Shown here piece by piece: positions 31,431 through 43,951 of a DNA stretch of 64,000 nt. The position numbers and the translations under genes are program-made. Each line of letters begins with the position of its first letter. Positions within the stretch are counted from its first letter, which is position 1. Source of the stretch: Rhizomys pruinosus (lineage: Eukaryota; Chordata; Mammalia; Rodentia; Spalacidae). The notes beneath the pieces are model-generated. The model was given only the letters and a program-made list of their open reading frames with translations, was not told where the DNA came from and did no database searches. The DNA lies in NCBI GenBank assembly GCA_009823505.1, contig VZQC01006589.1, positions 7,810,738 to 7,874,737 of the forward strand. The letters run 5' to 3'.

Positions 31431-32509
31431 GAGAATTTTCCATTGCTCATAATTTTGTATCTCAGGTATATCCTGCCATGACCTTCCCTTCCTGATGGAC
31501 CCTCAGTCCTCTGGAACTGTAAGCACAATCTATTCCTTCTTCTATAATTTCCCTTTTACATATTATTTTGTTATTTGTCAATAGAAAGTAACTGATAAAG
31601 AAGTTGGCATCAGAAAGTGGGCTATTTCTGTGAAGAACTACCCATGTTATATTTTCCGATTTTTCTTCTTTCTTTTTTGGAGAAATATGGAAGACTTTGA
31701 AAGTTTGGAGTAGAGAAGCAGTTGAATGTTATAAGCAGAACTTAACTAATCATTACAGAGGAAGCCTGAGCAAAAGTCCATCTGAGACCAAGTAGGTCCA
31801 AAGGAAAATTTTCACTAGGGATCCAGCTGCCTCATTTCTGTGGCAAAAAAAAATTTCAATACAGCCTAATATTGAATCTGTGGTATGGTTATTAATGGTA
31901 ACTGGTTGGCAGATCTCTAAGGACCAAGTGAGGCAAAAAGTATAGAAATGTGTAGTTTGGAGAGGAAAAGAAAGCTGTGATGTTTGCTGTGGCTCTAGAA
32001 GAGATCCTCCCATTGTTAAGGAGGTTAATGTCCTTAAGAAGAATCTTTCAGAATCCTACAGGAACAATGGAAAGAGCACCCTCAGGGTAAGATCCCAGAC
32101 AACTAATCTCCCAACTGCCTGAGGAGATTTCTGCTTCTAGAAAACCTCAACAGAGGATTGGCAAGAGTAGGAGGTCATCAGCTCTTCCCCTGCAGTTTCA
32201 GAGAACCACTGAATGCAGCCAGCGGGTGGGAAGGGAGTCCCTATGCAAAGAAGGCCCTGAAAGCCAAGAGGCTTTGTGAACCCACTGGAAGCTGTGAAAG
32301 TAAAGCCTGCTTTGCAGTGGAGACACCAAGATATGGGGAAATATCAGAGCCCATGAGACATCTTCAAGGAGGGTTGTACACAGGAAGTGGTACCAGCCCA
32401 AAAGAGAAATGTACCTTTGTCTCAGTAAAGATTCCTGTCCCCATATTTTATTGTATGTCTCTATGAAATTCTCAAAATAATGAAAAAATATTTAAAATGA
32501 CAACAAATA

Positions 32510-32712
32510 TTGTTGCAGATATGGGGAAAGGGAAACATTTATTCATTGCTAATTGGTGTGGAGACTGGTGTAGCTACCATGGAGAGCAGTGTGTGGCAGT
32601 TTCCCAAAGAATCTAGAAAGAGATGTACCATATGTCCCAACTATACCATTCCTGGGCCTATAACCAAAGACTCAACATCCCACTACAGAGATACTTGCTC
32701 ATCAATGGTCAT
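32510..32712 (+). repeat. Old L1 ORF2 C-terminal fragment
   Basis: TTCATTGCTAATTGGTGTGG, GGAGAGCAGTGTGTGGCAGT, then CATATGTCCCAACTATACCA and TCCTGGGCCTATAACC. These correspond to the end of L1 ORF2 seen at 46400-46550. Confidence 0.75.
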
Positions 32713-33507
32713 TTAAAAATATATATTCCTGTCCCTGGAACACAGCAGGTGCTGGCTCATACACATGCTCCAGCAGCCACTTTTGCCACCCTGCCTCCAT
32801 CTTCCTGCCTCAGCCTCAACCGTAGGGCCAAGGAACAGAGGCTCCAAAACTTCTTTTTGAGGAGAGTTTAATGGGGTTGTCCCTACAAAGCAAGTGGGAG
32901 GACTTCACTTACAAGGCCCCTTGGGAGCTCTGCTACATCAACCCTGAGCAGATCCTACCTGATGCTTACATGGCACAACCTTGGGCTCCAGCTTCTTGAG
33001 CCCTTAGTCCCACTCCCTCTGTAAACTGGATGTAAGTAGCTATGGTCTCATTCATTAGCACTGTCTCTTCATCTGATGTCCAGGAAAAGTCCATTCAAAA
33101 GAAAGTTTAAATTGTCCCACATTACCAGCAAGTGAGGTGAAGAGGCTGAGATGTCAAAATCCTTTGGAAACAATGTCCCAGCTATTGGTCTTGAAGCTAC
33201 AGTATTTAGTGTTTGTCCTAGTTTTCAGTTCTGCTTTGGTCCAATATTTCCTCCCTGTGACCCCATTCTTTGCATTTTCACTGGGAATCTATATCCAGGT
33301 ATGTTGTATGTTGGGAGAATGTGATTTGAGTTTTGATTTTGTAGGGGCTTACAATTAAGAGAGTGCTTTGAATCTCATAAGAGACTTTAAGCTCTGGATT
33401 TTTGAACATTGTTGACATTGTTAGAGACTATGCAGACTTTTGACATTGTAATAAATGTGTTTTACATGGTGGTATGGCCATGATCACAGTGTGGTCAGGA
33501 AACATTG

Positions 33508-33838
33508 TATGACAGCTTGAATGAGGAAGGCACTCTTAGGTTCCAAAACCTTGAGCACTTTGTCCCCAATTGGTGGCACCAGTTTGAGCAGTTTAGGAGG
33601 TGCAGGCTTTCTAGAGGAAGCACATCACTCAAGGAGGGTTTTGAAAGTAATAGCTTCACCCATCCCACTTAGTTTCATTCTTTCTGCTTTCTGCGCATGC
33701 CTGAAGAGTTGAGCTCTGCCCTTTCTTCTATGGCTGCCTCTGCCCACCCACCCCCATAATGGGCTCTTGTCCTTCTGAAACCAGGAGGCCAATAAATTCT
33801 TCCTTCTATTTTACCAGAGCACAGAAAAGTGGCTCAGT
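33508..33838 (+). repeat. MaLR LTR
   Basis: The order is TGTATGACAGCTTGAATGAG, TGTCCCCAATTGGTGGCACC, GGAGGTGCAGGCTTTCTAGA, then AGGAGGCCAATAAATTCTTC and AGAAAAGTGGCTCAGTT. This matches the layout of the solo LTR at 22738-23094. Confidence 0.8.
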
Positions 33839-33844
33839 TAAATA

Positions 33845-34420
33845 CATCGCTTTAGTTAGAATTCATACCTGTCGTTTACAAATAACAATGCTGAGACAAA
33901 AGTAATTAATCCAAACCAGTTATCTTAGCATCTTCCTTAATGTATGTTAGATGATCAATGAGTCATAGTGGAGTGACAAATAGCTTATAAAAAGCTTGAC
34001 TCAGCTTTCTTCCACTTAACCTAATAGTGGATTGTTTTGTCTAGTCACAAAATATATTTCCACATTTGGAAAGTCTGTGTAGTCCTTCCACAAATGTATT
34101 ACTGCCATCAAAACTTAATATTGCTCTGGATCCCATACTGGGCTTTAATTTGAAGAAGACAGACTCCTGGAGTCTTTGAATAGATTCCACGTTATGAAAG
34201 AAGTAAGCTGTTTCTTTCACAAGAATACATACGCCTGTAAGGAGTTCCCGAGCCACCTCTGTATGGCTCCTCATGTTAAATTCCCTCAGACATTTTGGAT
34301 ACTTACAGAGGTAACAGCTGTAGGATATTTTCTCTGTCACATTTTGTTTCTCAATTCTGTTTTACACAGAACAAAAAGTTGATTGAATGCATGCAGTGTG
34401 TAAAGTATTATAGGATGTTT
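33845..34420. other. No recognised feature
   Basis: Unassigned DNA. Frames of up to 99 codons show no domain. Confidence 0.4.
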
Positions 34421-34429
34421 TGTTTGAAG

Positions 34430-34845
34430 GCTGGAGGATCAGGTTGTGGGATTGGAAGTGAATAAACTGTGGGCAGACAGAGGTAAGAAATTAGACTGTT
34501 TTCTTCTCACCCACTTGTGCCCCTTTCCCAAAGCCCAGGGAACAAACTGTGGAAGAGGAGGCGTGGTAGATTGTAAGGGCTGCGGAGAGATAGGGGTGAA
34601 TCATGAGACTACAGGAATATAGTCTGGACTCCTGATTGATCAACATGCCTGTGCATACAAGCTTCTCCAACTGGATTATGGGAACCTTGGGTTGTTCAAA
34701 ATTTGGACATAGATACTTGCAAAATGCACCAATTACCTAATTGTATGGCATACTGAGTAACATCAATGTAATCTGAAAACAACTGTGTCATTATATTATA
34801 GAATCCCTTAAAAATAAAAAAAAATGCTTTTAAAAGAAAAAAAAA
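34430..34845 (+). repeat. L1 3' UTR-like fragment
   Basis: AGACTGTTTTCTTCTCACCC, TGTGCCCCTTTCCCAAAGCC and GGAAGAGGAGGCGTGGTAGA match the segment at 14495-14720 inside the long L1 3' region. It ends in an A-rich tract with two A runs. Confidence 0.65.
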
Positions 34846-34859
34846 AAAAGAAGTTTGTT

Positions 34860-37800
34860 ACAGATAAAGAAAATAAATGAGCAAGACCAGAGAGTCAGCA
34901 AACACCTGCACCCTGCAGAGAGGGACAGAGATGGGCAGCTGCCACCCAGTGTTCACAGGGAGCAGGAGGATGAGGTTGGAGAGTGAGGCTGGGCTAGGAG
35001 AAGTCCAAGCACTCCATGCTCAGGAGTAAATCTGTCTTCCCTAACTGCCTTCTGATCTTCTATAGCCGACACCTGCCCATCGGAATCCATCTCAACCATG
35101 AAAGCCTGGTCTCCTGCATCACTTGTTTAGGTATTTTCCATTTGCCTTCTGAGATACATCATGCAGTGCTCTGCTCTGCCACCCAGCCCTCAAAGCTGAC
35201 CTTTATAGACACTTATGGATTACCTTCAATTTAAATTTCAGCTTTATATTGACCAATATGTGATACCAACAGAAGAGAAAGGTTAAGTCCAATCTTATCC
35301 TTCACACTTTTTCATCCCCTGCGGGCTGTTGTTCAGTAGAAGCTGTGCTCTACAGATAAAAATCAAAGGATTAAATTCATGTAGCACCATGGTTTTCTCA
35401 AGACCATGAGAGTTTTCTCAGGATGCAGAACTTTCAATAAAAATCTCAGAAAGCTCTGGAGAAACTTGAAAATTGCCAAGTATGTAGCAGCTACTGCACC
35501 ACATCTAAAGAGTCAGAGTGCCTCTAGTGGCTGCATCTTGCACCTGCAGGCCAGGGCGAGATGGCTGCTTCCCTCTCATCTGCAGGGTAGCCAGCATCTG
35601 GCATTGTTTCCACAATGTCCCCACCTTCACCAGCATTCCAGTTCCCACTGGGATCCCACATCGTGACCTATTTGCTGTATTTCAATTTTTCCAAATACTC
35701 CTTGAATATGACAACTGCAACCCAAAAGAACTGAATTGAAATGATTACAGACAATAGATTTTCCATTATCCATTTAGATCAAGTATCAGGATAAAGGAAG
35801 TTCCTCCACTTAACCAGTACATAAACATTATAATGAGTTAATACAGTATGGAATTTTTAATAAAGCCTGCAGCTTCCTCTTAGGAGGGTCATGAACACTC
35901 AATCAGTCATCTACAGGCTATTTGGTTATCAGTGGGAAACAGCCACAGTGATCTGTCATGTGCACTATGGGAAGAAATGCTCCAGTCCATACATATATCT
36001 GAGGCCGTGCCTTGAAAATCAGCACCTAGTCAGACAATTTTCGCTCCCTTCTTGTTACAGAGCTCATTTGGTGAATTCATTGGTTTAGAAAGAGAGTTAA
36101 CATTTGTGGGTATTTGGTGTGTATTTGAGTTGGGAGATACTACGCATATGTTCACACCAGCAATATTCCCTCTAGGTTTTCTGAATGGTGATCGGTTTTC
36201 CAAGTTAATACTCCTGCTGTGTCCTAAGTGCCCACCACGTCTCCTGACATCATGAACAGGGCTCTCCTGCCATCCCAGACTCCCCACCTTTCTTCATGTA
36301 TCCCTGGTGTGTTCCTGTCCTCTGGGATTGTGCTTGCTACTCCATCTGAAGAATACTTTCCTTCCAGATATTAAGGGCTACCCACTTCCCTTCATCCAGA
36401 TTGTTGCTCTAAGTAGACCACTACACCCAGAGAGGAGTGTCCAACCTCCAAAGTGGAAGCTGACCCCACATCTGTCTATACTCTGACTGTGAAGTGTGAA
36501 TCATTACCTCACTCACGTTATAACAAACATTTGCTTCTTTTTGGATTCCCGAGCTCTCTCCCTAGAATGTAAGCAACATGAAGACAAAGACTGCTTTACC
36601 TCCCTTGTCCCCTACCACATAAATAAGACATTGCACAAGGTCCATACTAAAAATAATTGGATAAATAAACAACAGAATATTGGAAATTAGGTATATAAAG
36701 GTGAATAAGTTTGAGTTTGGTATATTAATTTTCTCACAGCCTGGTTAAAAAAATGAATTTGGAATAAATATATGGCATGGGAGAGGAAGTAATAGCCTGA
36801 ACAATTTTGAAGCACAGCTGAGATTTTGACATTCAGGAAGCAAGAACCTCCTTAAATATTTCTTTCTTATCAAATGGATAAGGCAGTTGTGGATATGGAA
36901 GATTCAATTAAGCCTGGCAAATCTATCTTTCATTGATTGCCTCCTGAATGCAAGAGACCCAGTTGTAGCCAAAGGAACAAAAGTGTAATTGTATTGTGAA
37001 AGTGACTTATAGCTAATTGATGTTCAACACGGGGAAGCAAATGAATATTTGAAGAATGTCAGTGTGTGAGCTTCCATGGGACCCAGAGCCCATTTGCTCC
37101 CTGCATGTGCCAAAACTACATACTCAAAAACTTGTCTTGACTTTCTTGGAAAAGGCAGCTAAAAGAATGGTGCTTCCTCCCATAGACCTTAGTTTCATTA
37201 GAGGTTCAGTATGAAGTCTTCTTTGCAGAATACCCCACTAGTTCCACCAGCCATGATCAATCAGAGGCACAGAGTGACAAAATACAGTGTGACATAAAGT
37301 AACCACAGTTCTAGAAAACGTCTGGCTCCTCCATGCCATGTGAAGATGGGGAGGCCAGGTCTCACTTTGTTCAAAATGGAGATTATTCTTAGATGAAAAT
37401 TTGTGGATTCTTGTAAAGTATCGATGAGGAATGTTTGAGCAGAAAATAGAGATCATAACTGTACACAAGACCTGAATGCTTTGTGGTTATCTAAGTACAA
37501 AACCCAGTGATGCATAGTGTGTATTTATGTCACATTTGTTTCTTACTTTAGTTCCTGTCAGATTCCTAATGTATCCCTGACACAAATAACACAGGTCTTC
37601 CTCTGCATATGGTGTGCTCTTTAATGGAGTGAAGCACTGATGCTCCCCTCTAGGCTTGTCCTCAACAACGACTTAGTCACTTAGCTTGGTTACTAAAGAA
37701 GGAACAACCACATCATACAACCAGTCTGTAGAGTTCTTGGATCATTGCTCAGTTGTCAGAAGTTGTGGGGAGTGACATACAGGAAGGACAGGCCATTTAG

Positions 37801-38207
37801 CAGGACCTTGGTGGGTTATGTGAGCTGTCCTGCCAGCTGAGGCAATCACAGACACACATGGCTGTCCCTTTCTTCTGACTGTTCATGACAGTCATGCTTT
37901 CCTGGGTGACTCACAGTCTTTTGTTCACATTTTCCTCACTGTTACTCTAAGAGCTTGATGAATTAATCTCACAGAAACCTGGTTTCTCATAAAACAATTT
38001 TTATTCCATGCATAAAAGTAGCCAATTATGAATTCTATGAATGAGCTGATAAATTCCAGTAGTTCTCTTAACTTTCCCATTTAGAGACTGAGGAGTTTGG
38101 ATTAGAACCTTCTTGAAGAACAAATCCCTTTCTACCATACTCTGGGATTATTCTCTGTTCTCCTGGTCTTAGCCAATCATGGATTTCTTTAGACAGATTG
38201 ACTTCTT
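34860..38207. other. Long unassigned stretch
   Basis: About 3.3 kb with no repeat family, RNA gene or supported exon that I recognise. Frames of 60-90 codons occur on both strands without domains, consistent splice sites or codon bias. It is the largest candidate for unique sequence in the window. Small exons or enhancers cannot be excluded from a single sequence. Confidence 0.45.
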
Positions 38208-38219
38208 CAGCTACTTTAA

Positions 38220-40538
38220 TTTTTTATGTAAAGATTTTCCTCATATTTTTCTATATATTACTTTGGTTTTAGTGTTCTTTTGCATTTTTGTGTTTTTATA
38301 TATTTTTTAATTTATATATATATATATTATATAATAGATATTATATTGAATCAAATCTAGACCCATCACCCCATTCCCCCACCCCACCAGAGCTACATGC
38401 ATTCTGCCAAACATGCTTTTCATCGCCTTTTCAGTCTTTCTCAATCAATTCTCCATGTGGAATTTAACTGTTTTGAGCAGTTTCACTGTTTCAGTCAGTT
38501 CTTTGATTGCAGTCTTTTCTGTTGTAAGTTGTGTTGTTGTTTTCCTAATATGCATCACTCCACAACTGCTTTGGACAAAACTCAAGGGGCCATGCACAAG
38601 AAATACTTCAACTAGGTATTGGCACTACATCCACAAATGAGAGATACCATTCGTCGTTTGTTTTTTCTGGGACTTTCGCTTTCACGCATAGCATGATGTC
38701 CTCTAGATCCAGCCATTTTCCTGTAGAGCTCATGATGTGTCCTTTCTTTTGCTGCTGCATAGAACTCAATTTGTGTAGAATGTACACATTTCTCTATCGA
38801 CTCATCAGTTGAGGGGCATTTGGGTTGGTTCCAGCTCCTTGCTATTGTGAAAGAGAGCTGAAATAAACATGGCCATGCATGTATGTCCGAGGTGGGGGTG
38901 AGTCTTGAGTATATGCCTAGGAGTGGTATGGCTGGGTCGGGTGGCAAGTTCATTCCAAGTCTTCCAAGGGTTCTACAAACTGGCTTTCCATACTGGTTGC
39001 ATGAGTTTATTCCACCAGCAGTGGATGAGTGTTCCCCTTTTCCCCACAACCTTTCCAACACTTGGAAACATTTGTTTTCTTGATCTGGGCCAGTCTATAT
39101 ATGGAGATAAGATTATAAAGTGTTTTTATGTCATTTCCTATATGTTATTGTGATGTTGAAACACTTCTTTAAGATGTTTCTCAGCCTCTCTAATTCTTCA
39201 CTTGTAAGTTCTCTGTTCAGCTATTCTGTTGCTCCATCTATCTTGAGTGCATCATTTTGTTTTCTTTCTTCTTCTTTGTTTTTTGGAAATCAATGCTTTG
39301 TCAGATGTTTCTTGTGGTGAAGGTTTCCTCACTCTGGGATTTCTTCTTCACTTCCTTGATTGTTTCTTTTGATGTACAGAAGATTTGGAGTTTAATGAGG
39401 TCCCATTTGTCAATTGTCAAACTTAATTCTTGCACAGCTGCTGTCTGATTTTAGGAAGTCTTTTCTTACACCTATGTCTTGTAGTCTGCTGCAAACTTTT
39501 TCTTCTAATCCACCTTCAGAGTTTGGGGTTTTCACGTTGAGTCTTTGATCTATCTGGGAGTTTGACGTTTGTACAGGGTGAGGTAGGGGTTTAAATTTCA
39601 ATTCTCCAACAAGTGCTGATCCAGTTTTTGCCAACACACTTACTGAAGATGCTGTCTTTTCTCCATTGGCTTCTTGGCCCTCTGTCAAATATAAGATGGC
39701 TGAAATTGTAATGTGCTCTGATTTGGATCTTCAGTTTTGTTCCATTGGTCAACAGGTCTGTTTTTTGTGCCAGTACCAGGCTGTTTTTATGTCTATAGCC
39801 TTGTAGTATAGTTTGAAGTCTTGTATAGAGATCCCTCCTGTGTAGCTTCTTTCACTCAGAGTTGTTTTGGCTATTTGGGGTCTTTTGTTTTCCAAATGAA
39901 TTTAAGGACTTTTTTTTTCCCAAGCCTGTGAAGAAACTCTTGGGGATTTTGATTGGGATTGCATTAAATCTATACAAGAGTTTCAGTAGAATGGACATTT
40001 TTACAATGTTAATTTTCCCAATCCATGAGCATGGGAGGTTTTTCCATCTTCTGATGTCTTCTTCAATTTCTTTCTTTAAAGGTTTAAAATTTTTGTTGTA
40101 GAGATCTCTGGTGTCTTTGGTTAGTTTTGTTCCTAGGTATTTTATTGTTTTTGAGGCTATTGTGAGTGGGAAAGTCTCTTGGAATTCTTTCTCCAGTTGC
40201 TTGTTCTTGGTGTAAAGAAAGGCCATTGATTTTTTTTAGGTTAATTTTGTATCCTGCCACTTTGCTGAAGCTGTTAATCATTTCTAGGAGTTTTCTGGTG
40301 GAGTTTTTAGTATCCCTTAAGTAAACAATCATATCATCAGCAAATAGGGATAGCATGACTTCCTCTTTTCCAATTAGTACTCCTTTAATATCCTTTTCTT
40401 GCCTTATTGCTCTAGCAAGTGTTTCAAGCACTATATTGAAGAGGAGTGTTGACAGGGGGCAGCCTTGTTGAGTTCCTACCTTTAAATGGAATGTTCCTGT
40501 TATTTCCCCATTTAGGATGATTGTAAAGTAGCTGTCTC
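38220..40538 (-). mobile_element. L1: 5'-truncated L1 (copy B) with TSD
   Basis: A minus-strand L1 carrying the C-terminal half of ORF2 and a 3' UTR, flanked by 12-bp duplications CAGCTACTTTAA at 38208-38219 and 40539-40550. The reverse transcriptase retains FADD (in the frame at 40084-40431). A shift near 40200 moves the rest into another frame (39852-40226). ORF2 homology ends near 38640 and the normal 3' UTR end lies near 38310. About 75-100 nt of extra sequence then precedes a short A run at the duplication. The 5' junction contains a perfect inverted repeat of the duplication. Confidence 0.92.
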
Positions 40539-40549
40539 CAGCTACTTTA
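40524..40549. repeat. 11-bp perfect inverted repeat at the L1 5' junction
   Basis: TAAAGTAGCTG (40524-40534), spacer TCTC, CAGCTACTTTA (40539-40549). The right arm is the target-site duplication. The left arm lies between it and the L1 sequence that starts near 40520. Confidence 0.95.
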
Positions 40550-40550
40550 A

Positions 40551-41760
40551 AATCCCAACACTACAAATTATTTCAAATCCTTCCCAGATTTCCCATTCAT
40601 CATATTTTGTTCTTCTGTTGAATTCTTATTAACATGCACATTTTACTTCTCTTCTGTATACTCATTACACATAGTAGCTACTCAATACATGGGCTACAGT
40701 CCTTCTTAATATGAAATCAACATGTTTTATTTTGCTCTAAGAAACAGAGACTTAAAGTGCTCAGTGAAACACATTCTAGGACTTTAGTCTAATGATTTCA
40801 ATATCCCAGAGCAGAAAGGAAATGTGCTCTACTGGGCAACTAAATGGAGAAGGTACATATTTGAGTGAACAAGAATCAGGTATTTGAGAGACTAATTCAG
40901 ATGAGTACATATGTCTCAATCCGCTGAACCATCTTTGAATACATTCTCAGTACTAATAGTAAAGTGAGATGCTCAGAGAAGAAACAGAACCAAAGAAATG
41001 AGAAATTTCTTATGCAACAACAAGCTAACCCCACAAACAGTGTCGACGAGTTTAAGCCAAGAGAAAGCAGGGGCTAAAAGGCTTGTTGGAGGAATCTGTG
41101 GATCTTGGTTTGGATCCAGGCTTTGTGACTCAGATATATCAACTAGGTCATAGTTGATATATGTCTCTAATTCACAGTCATTTATAAAGATAGGCACTTT
41201 GGGATGTCACTATGAAAATTGTATGTATGTATGTACATCTGAGACATCTGAGAATCATATTTTAAGCAATAGCTATTTCCCCCTTTGTTATTCACCTCCC
41301 TGGAGTTATAAAATTCTACAATGCATGATAAGTTACATTTACCTAATATCAGCCACAAACTTTTCTGCCAGGAAAGGAAATGTCCAGTGAAAGCAAATCA
41401 ATGGACCATGGAAGCGGCTTTTCCCAGCCATGACCTGATATGCCTGGGACAAAAGAAAGTGAGTTAAAGAATTCAGTTTCAAACCAGGATTCCTGGAAGG
41501 GATCAATTTACATGCACTGCTGTATTAGCCCTGTTGTCACCAAGGCTGTAAAGCCCTGGCTGGCTATGAGACAGGAAAGTCTTGGAGGACATCAGAGTGC
41601 TTTGATACTGATTTCATTCCTGTGGGAATATAAAGATAAATCCTCTTTTCTTCAAATTTTGCCTTCTTCAGTTTAGAGAACTGTGAGGGAAGGGGGAATA
41701 TAAATATTTATTTAGTGCACTGAGAGCAAAGAATTCTTCTGATTTTTTCATGAATGTAAT
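40551..41760. other. No recognised feature
   Basis: Unassigned AT-rich DNA with no supported frame. Confidence 0.4.
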
Positions 41761-41764
41761 TATC

Positions 41765-41812
41765 TCTCTTCTCTCTCTCTTCTCTCTCTCTCTTTCTCTC
41801 TCTCCCCACTCT
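41765..41812. repeat. CT-rich simple repeat
   Basis: An interrupted (CT)n tract. Confidence 0.9.
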
Positions 41813-41964
41813 CCTTTGCTCTCTCTTCCTTTTTGGGCAATGCCAGACTTTGAGACAAGGTTTATCACACAAAGAGCTCACTTGTGAAATGATTTTAGGA
41901 AAAGCCTGCAGAAGAATGAGGAAGCAAGTCAGGGAGGAAACCACGGAAATAGTTTCTACTGTGG

Positions 41965-42131
41965 GCAAGCAGAGCTTCATCTTGCTGGGGTGATATGGTG
42001 GTATGCTGCAACACCAGAATGGGCTGCTGAAAGCCCAACAGCTGCAGGCAAGCAGAGCTTCACCTTGTTGGGTCGATATGGTGGTATGCAGCAACACCAG
42101 AATGGGCTGCTGAAAGCCCAACAGCTGATAG
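41965..42131. repeat. Two-copy 83-bp tandem duplication
   Basis: GCAAGCAGAGCTTCATCTTG at 41965 recurs as GCAAGCAGAGCTTCACCTTG at 42048. The copies are nearly identical through AATGGGCTGCTGAAAGCCCA and ACAGCTG. The period is 83 bp with only a few substitutions. Confidence 0.95.
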
Positions 42132-43090
42132 GCACCAAAGCAAGTAACTTCATCAAAATTTGGGTACAGGCTCCCTGGGGAGGTGGGGGGCATTTGGTCT
42201 CCAAGTCCTGCTCCTTATCTCTCTCAGGAACACTGGCAGGCCCAGCAGTCAGTCAATGAAGAGAGAACAGGTGCAGGCTGTTATAATTTGAACCAGACTC
42301 ACAAAAATACCAAAGGAGCATGCATTCAAGAGAGAGCATGTGACACCCAATCCAACTGTGTTTGAAGAACTTTACAGAAACTCTCTTAATTCCTGTGAAT
42401 CATATTAAGGTTTTTGTTATTCGGTAATTCAAATGTGGTCTCTAGTTTGATGTTACTAATGTTATCAGTGTTAGGTGTAGGAGACATAAATAGCTGAAGA
42501 GTCAGTATCAGTATGGTTTTTAATCACCTGATTCTTTTATTCTATATCAGGAAGCCAGGATACTGAAATAAAATAAAATAAAATAAAATGGAATAAAAAT
42601 TAAAACAAGGGATATCAATCAGGGCTCAAGTGGTGTATTTGATATTAACCAATATGTGACAGACAATTCACCAGCCTCGGTTGTAAAATTAGAAACTGAA
42701 GCCACGACAGGGCCACAAATTCATGTCAAGGAGTGTGCCTCCTCCACAGGAGTGGGTATCCACAGGGCAGTCTGCTTAGGGCCCAAGTCTGTGTCGTCTG
42801 TGTTGGATGTCTGCTGACACTGACAGGAACTCTAAAGAGTTGTGTCTGTGTTAGTATCATCCACAGTGGCTATGCAGAAGCTGCGTGCTTTCTTTACTCC
42901 ACTGCCCTCTAGTTGTTTGGCAGTAATCAAGTGAAGTATAGAAGGAGATTATTTTCACAAGTGTAGGTCTCACTGAAACCACTTGTAGCATACCATCATA
43001 CCCTGTAATTTATTTTGGAATTAACATACAGTTTATTCTCAGAGGTTATAATTTCAATACATATGTGATAGTTATATAGGCGTATGTCGG
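42132..43090. other. No recognised feature except (AAAAT)n
   Basis: Unassigned sequence. A short (AAAAT)n microsatellite lies at 42566-42590. Confidence 0.45.
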
Positions 43091-43092
43091 AG

Positions 43093-43350
43093 CAATACAA
43101 AGGGGAGGGAACAACAACAACAAACAGACTGGGTCAAAGAACCAACTGATACAGTTAAATTCTGCCCCAAACAACAACCCTCTGCAGTGAAAAATTTTGG
43201 AAAGACTTAGAGAAAGATGCAAGACACATATGGCAGAAGGCGTGAACTGGGGTGGGGTGGGGGGCAGGGAGAGGGGAATGTGTCTAAATTGGACTGAAAG
43301 ATTATGTATTAATTACACAAATCATCAATAAAAGTAAAAACAAAAAAATA
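43093..43350 (+). repeat. L1 3' UTR fragment
   Basis: AGCAATACAAAGGGGAGGGA, a CAA-rich stretch, CAAAGAACCAACTGATACAG, GAAAGATGCAAGACACATAT, a GGGGTGGGG tract and TCAATAAAAGTAAAAAC. This follows the 3' UTR order of copies A and C, ending in an A-rich tail. Confidence 0.85.
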
Positions 43351-43354
43351 AAAA

Positions 43355-43936
43355 AGAGTTCCTATCTACATCAAGAGTGCTCTAGGGTTGCTAACATGTC
43401 TAGATGCATTTTTGCCCTTTGATTTAGCAGGGATAGACTCAGAGTCAGATGTAGACATATAGGTGAATATATCTTGACACCTGGCCCATGACTGAACAAG
43501 CTGCTGTCACACATAGCAAAGACCAGAGTTAAAAAGGAGAGTATAATAGAGCTGAGGTCATAAGACCCTGGGGAACATGGAATCATACTGAACTCTCACT
43601 TAACTACATGGACTTACAGTTTTGAGCAACTTTCATATAGACTGCACTCTCATAGTGTTGAGATAAATGTCAAGGTAAACATGCCAGAGTGTGCAGAAGG
43701 CCTCTGTTTAATAGCGTGTCCTTCCCAATTACAGATGCAAATGTGCTGTTTATCCTAATGAAGTCTTGTTAACTTTTTTCTTTTTAAAATAAGTGCTCTT
43801 TTCTCATTCCACAGCTTGTGTATAGTATGGACTCTGCCTGTCTGCATCCATGGCTAATGTTCTTAGTATCATCACATCTGAAACAAAGCATCCACTTCTC
43901 ATTTCTCCAATAATATTGTAATCTCGCCTCTCCTTT
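43355..43936. other. No recognised feature
   Basis: Unassigned sequence up to the duplication of the twin-primed L1. Confidence 0.4.
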
Positions 43937-43951
43937 AATAGCTGAGGCCTC

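Larger units (their letters stand above)
31431..33838 (+). mobile_element. MaLR (ORR1/MT-type) retrotransposon, degraded
   Basis: The left end (31440-31600) has the 3' part of a MaLR LTR (CCTCAGTCCTCTGGAACTGT, then AGTAACTGATAAAGAAGTTG). MaLR-internal-like sequence follows: GGAGAAATATGGAAGACTTT and GGAGTAGAGAAGCAGTTGAA. Near 33350-33480 are TAAGAGACTTTAAGCTCTGG and TGTAATAAATGTGTTTTACA. A second LTR closes it at 33508-33838. No coding capacity is evident, as expected of MaLRs, which depend on ERV-L enzymes. An old L1 fragment interrupts it at 32510-32712. Confidence 0.65.

Noticed and set aside
35016..36690. Several 60-86 codon frames on both strands as possible exons
   Set aside because: No consistent splice sites, no recognisable protein family, and overlapping frames on opposite strands.
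41080..41160. MIR-like core (GGTTTGGATCCAGGCTTTGT)
   Set aside because: Only a short stretch resembles MIR; too weak to call by eye.
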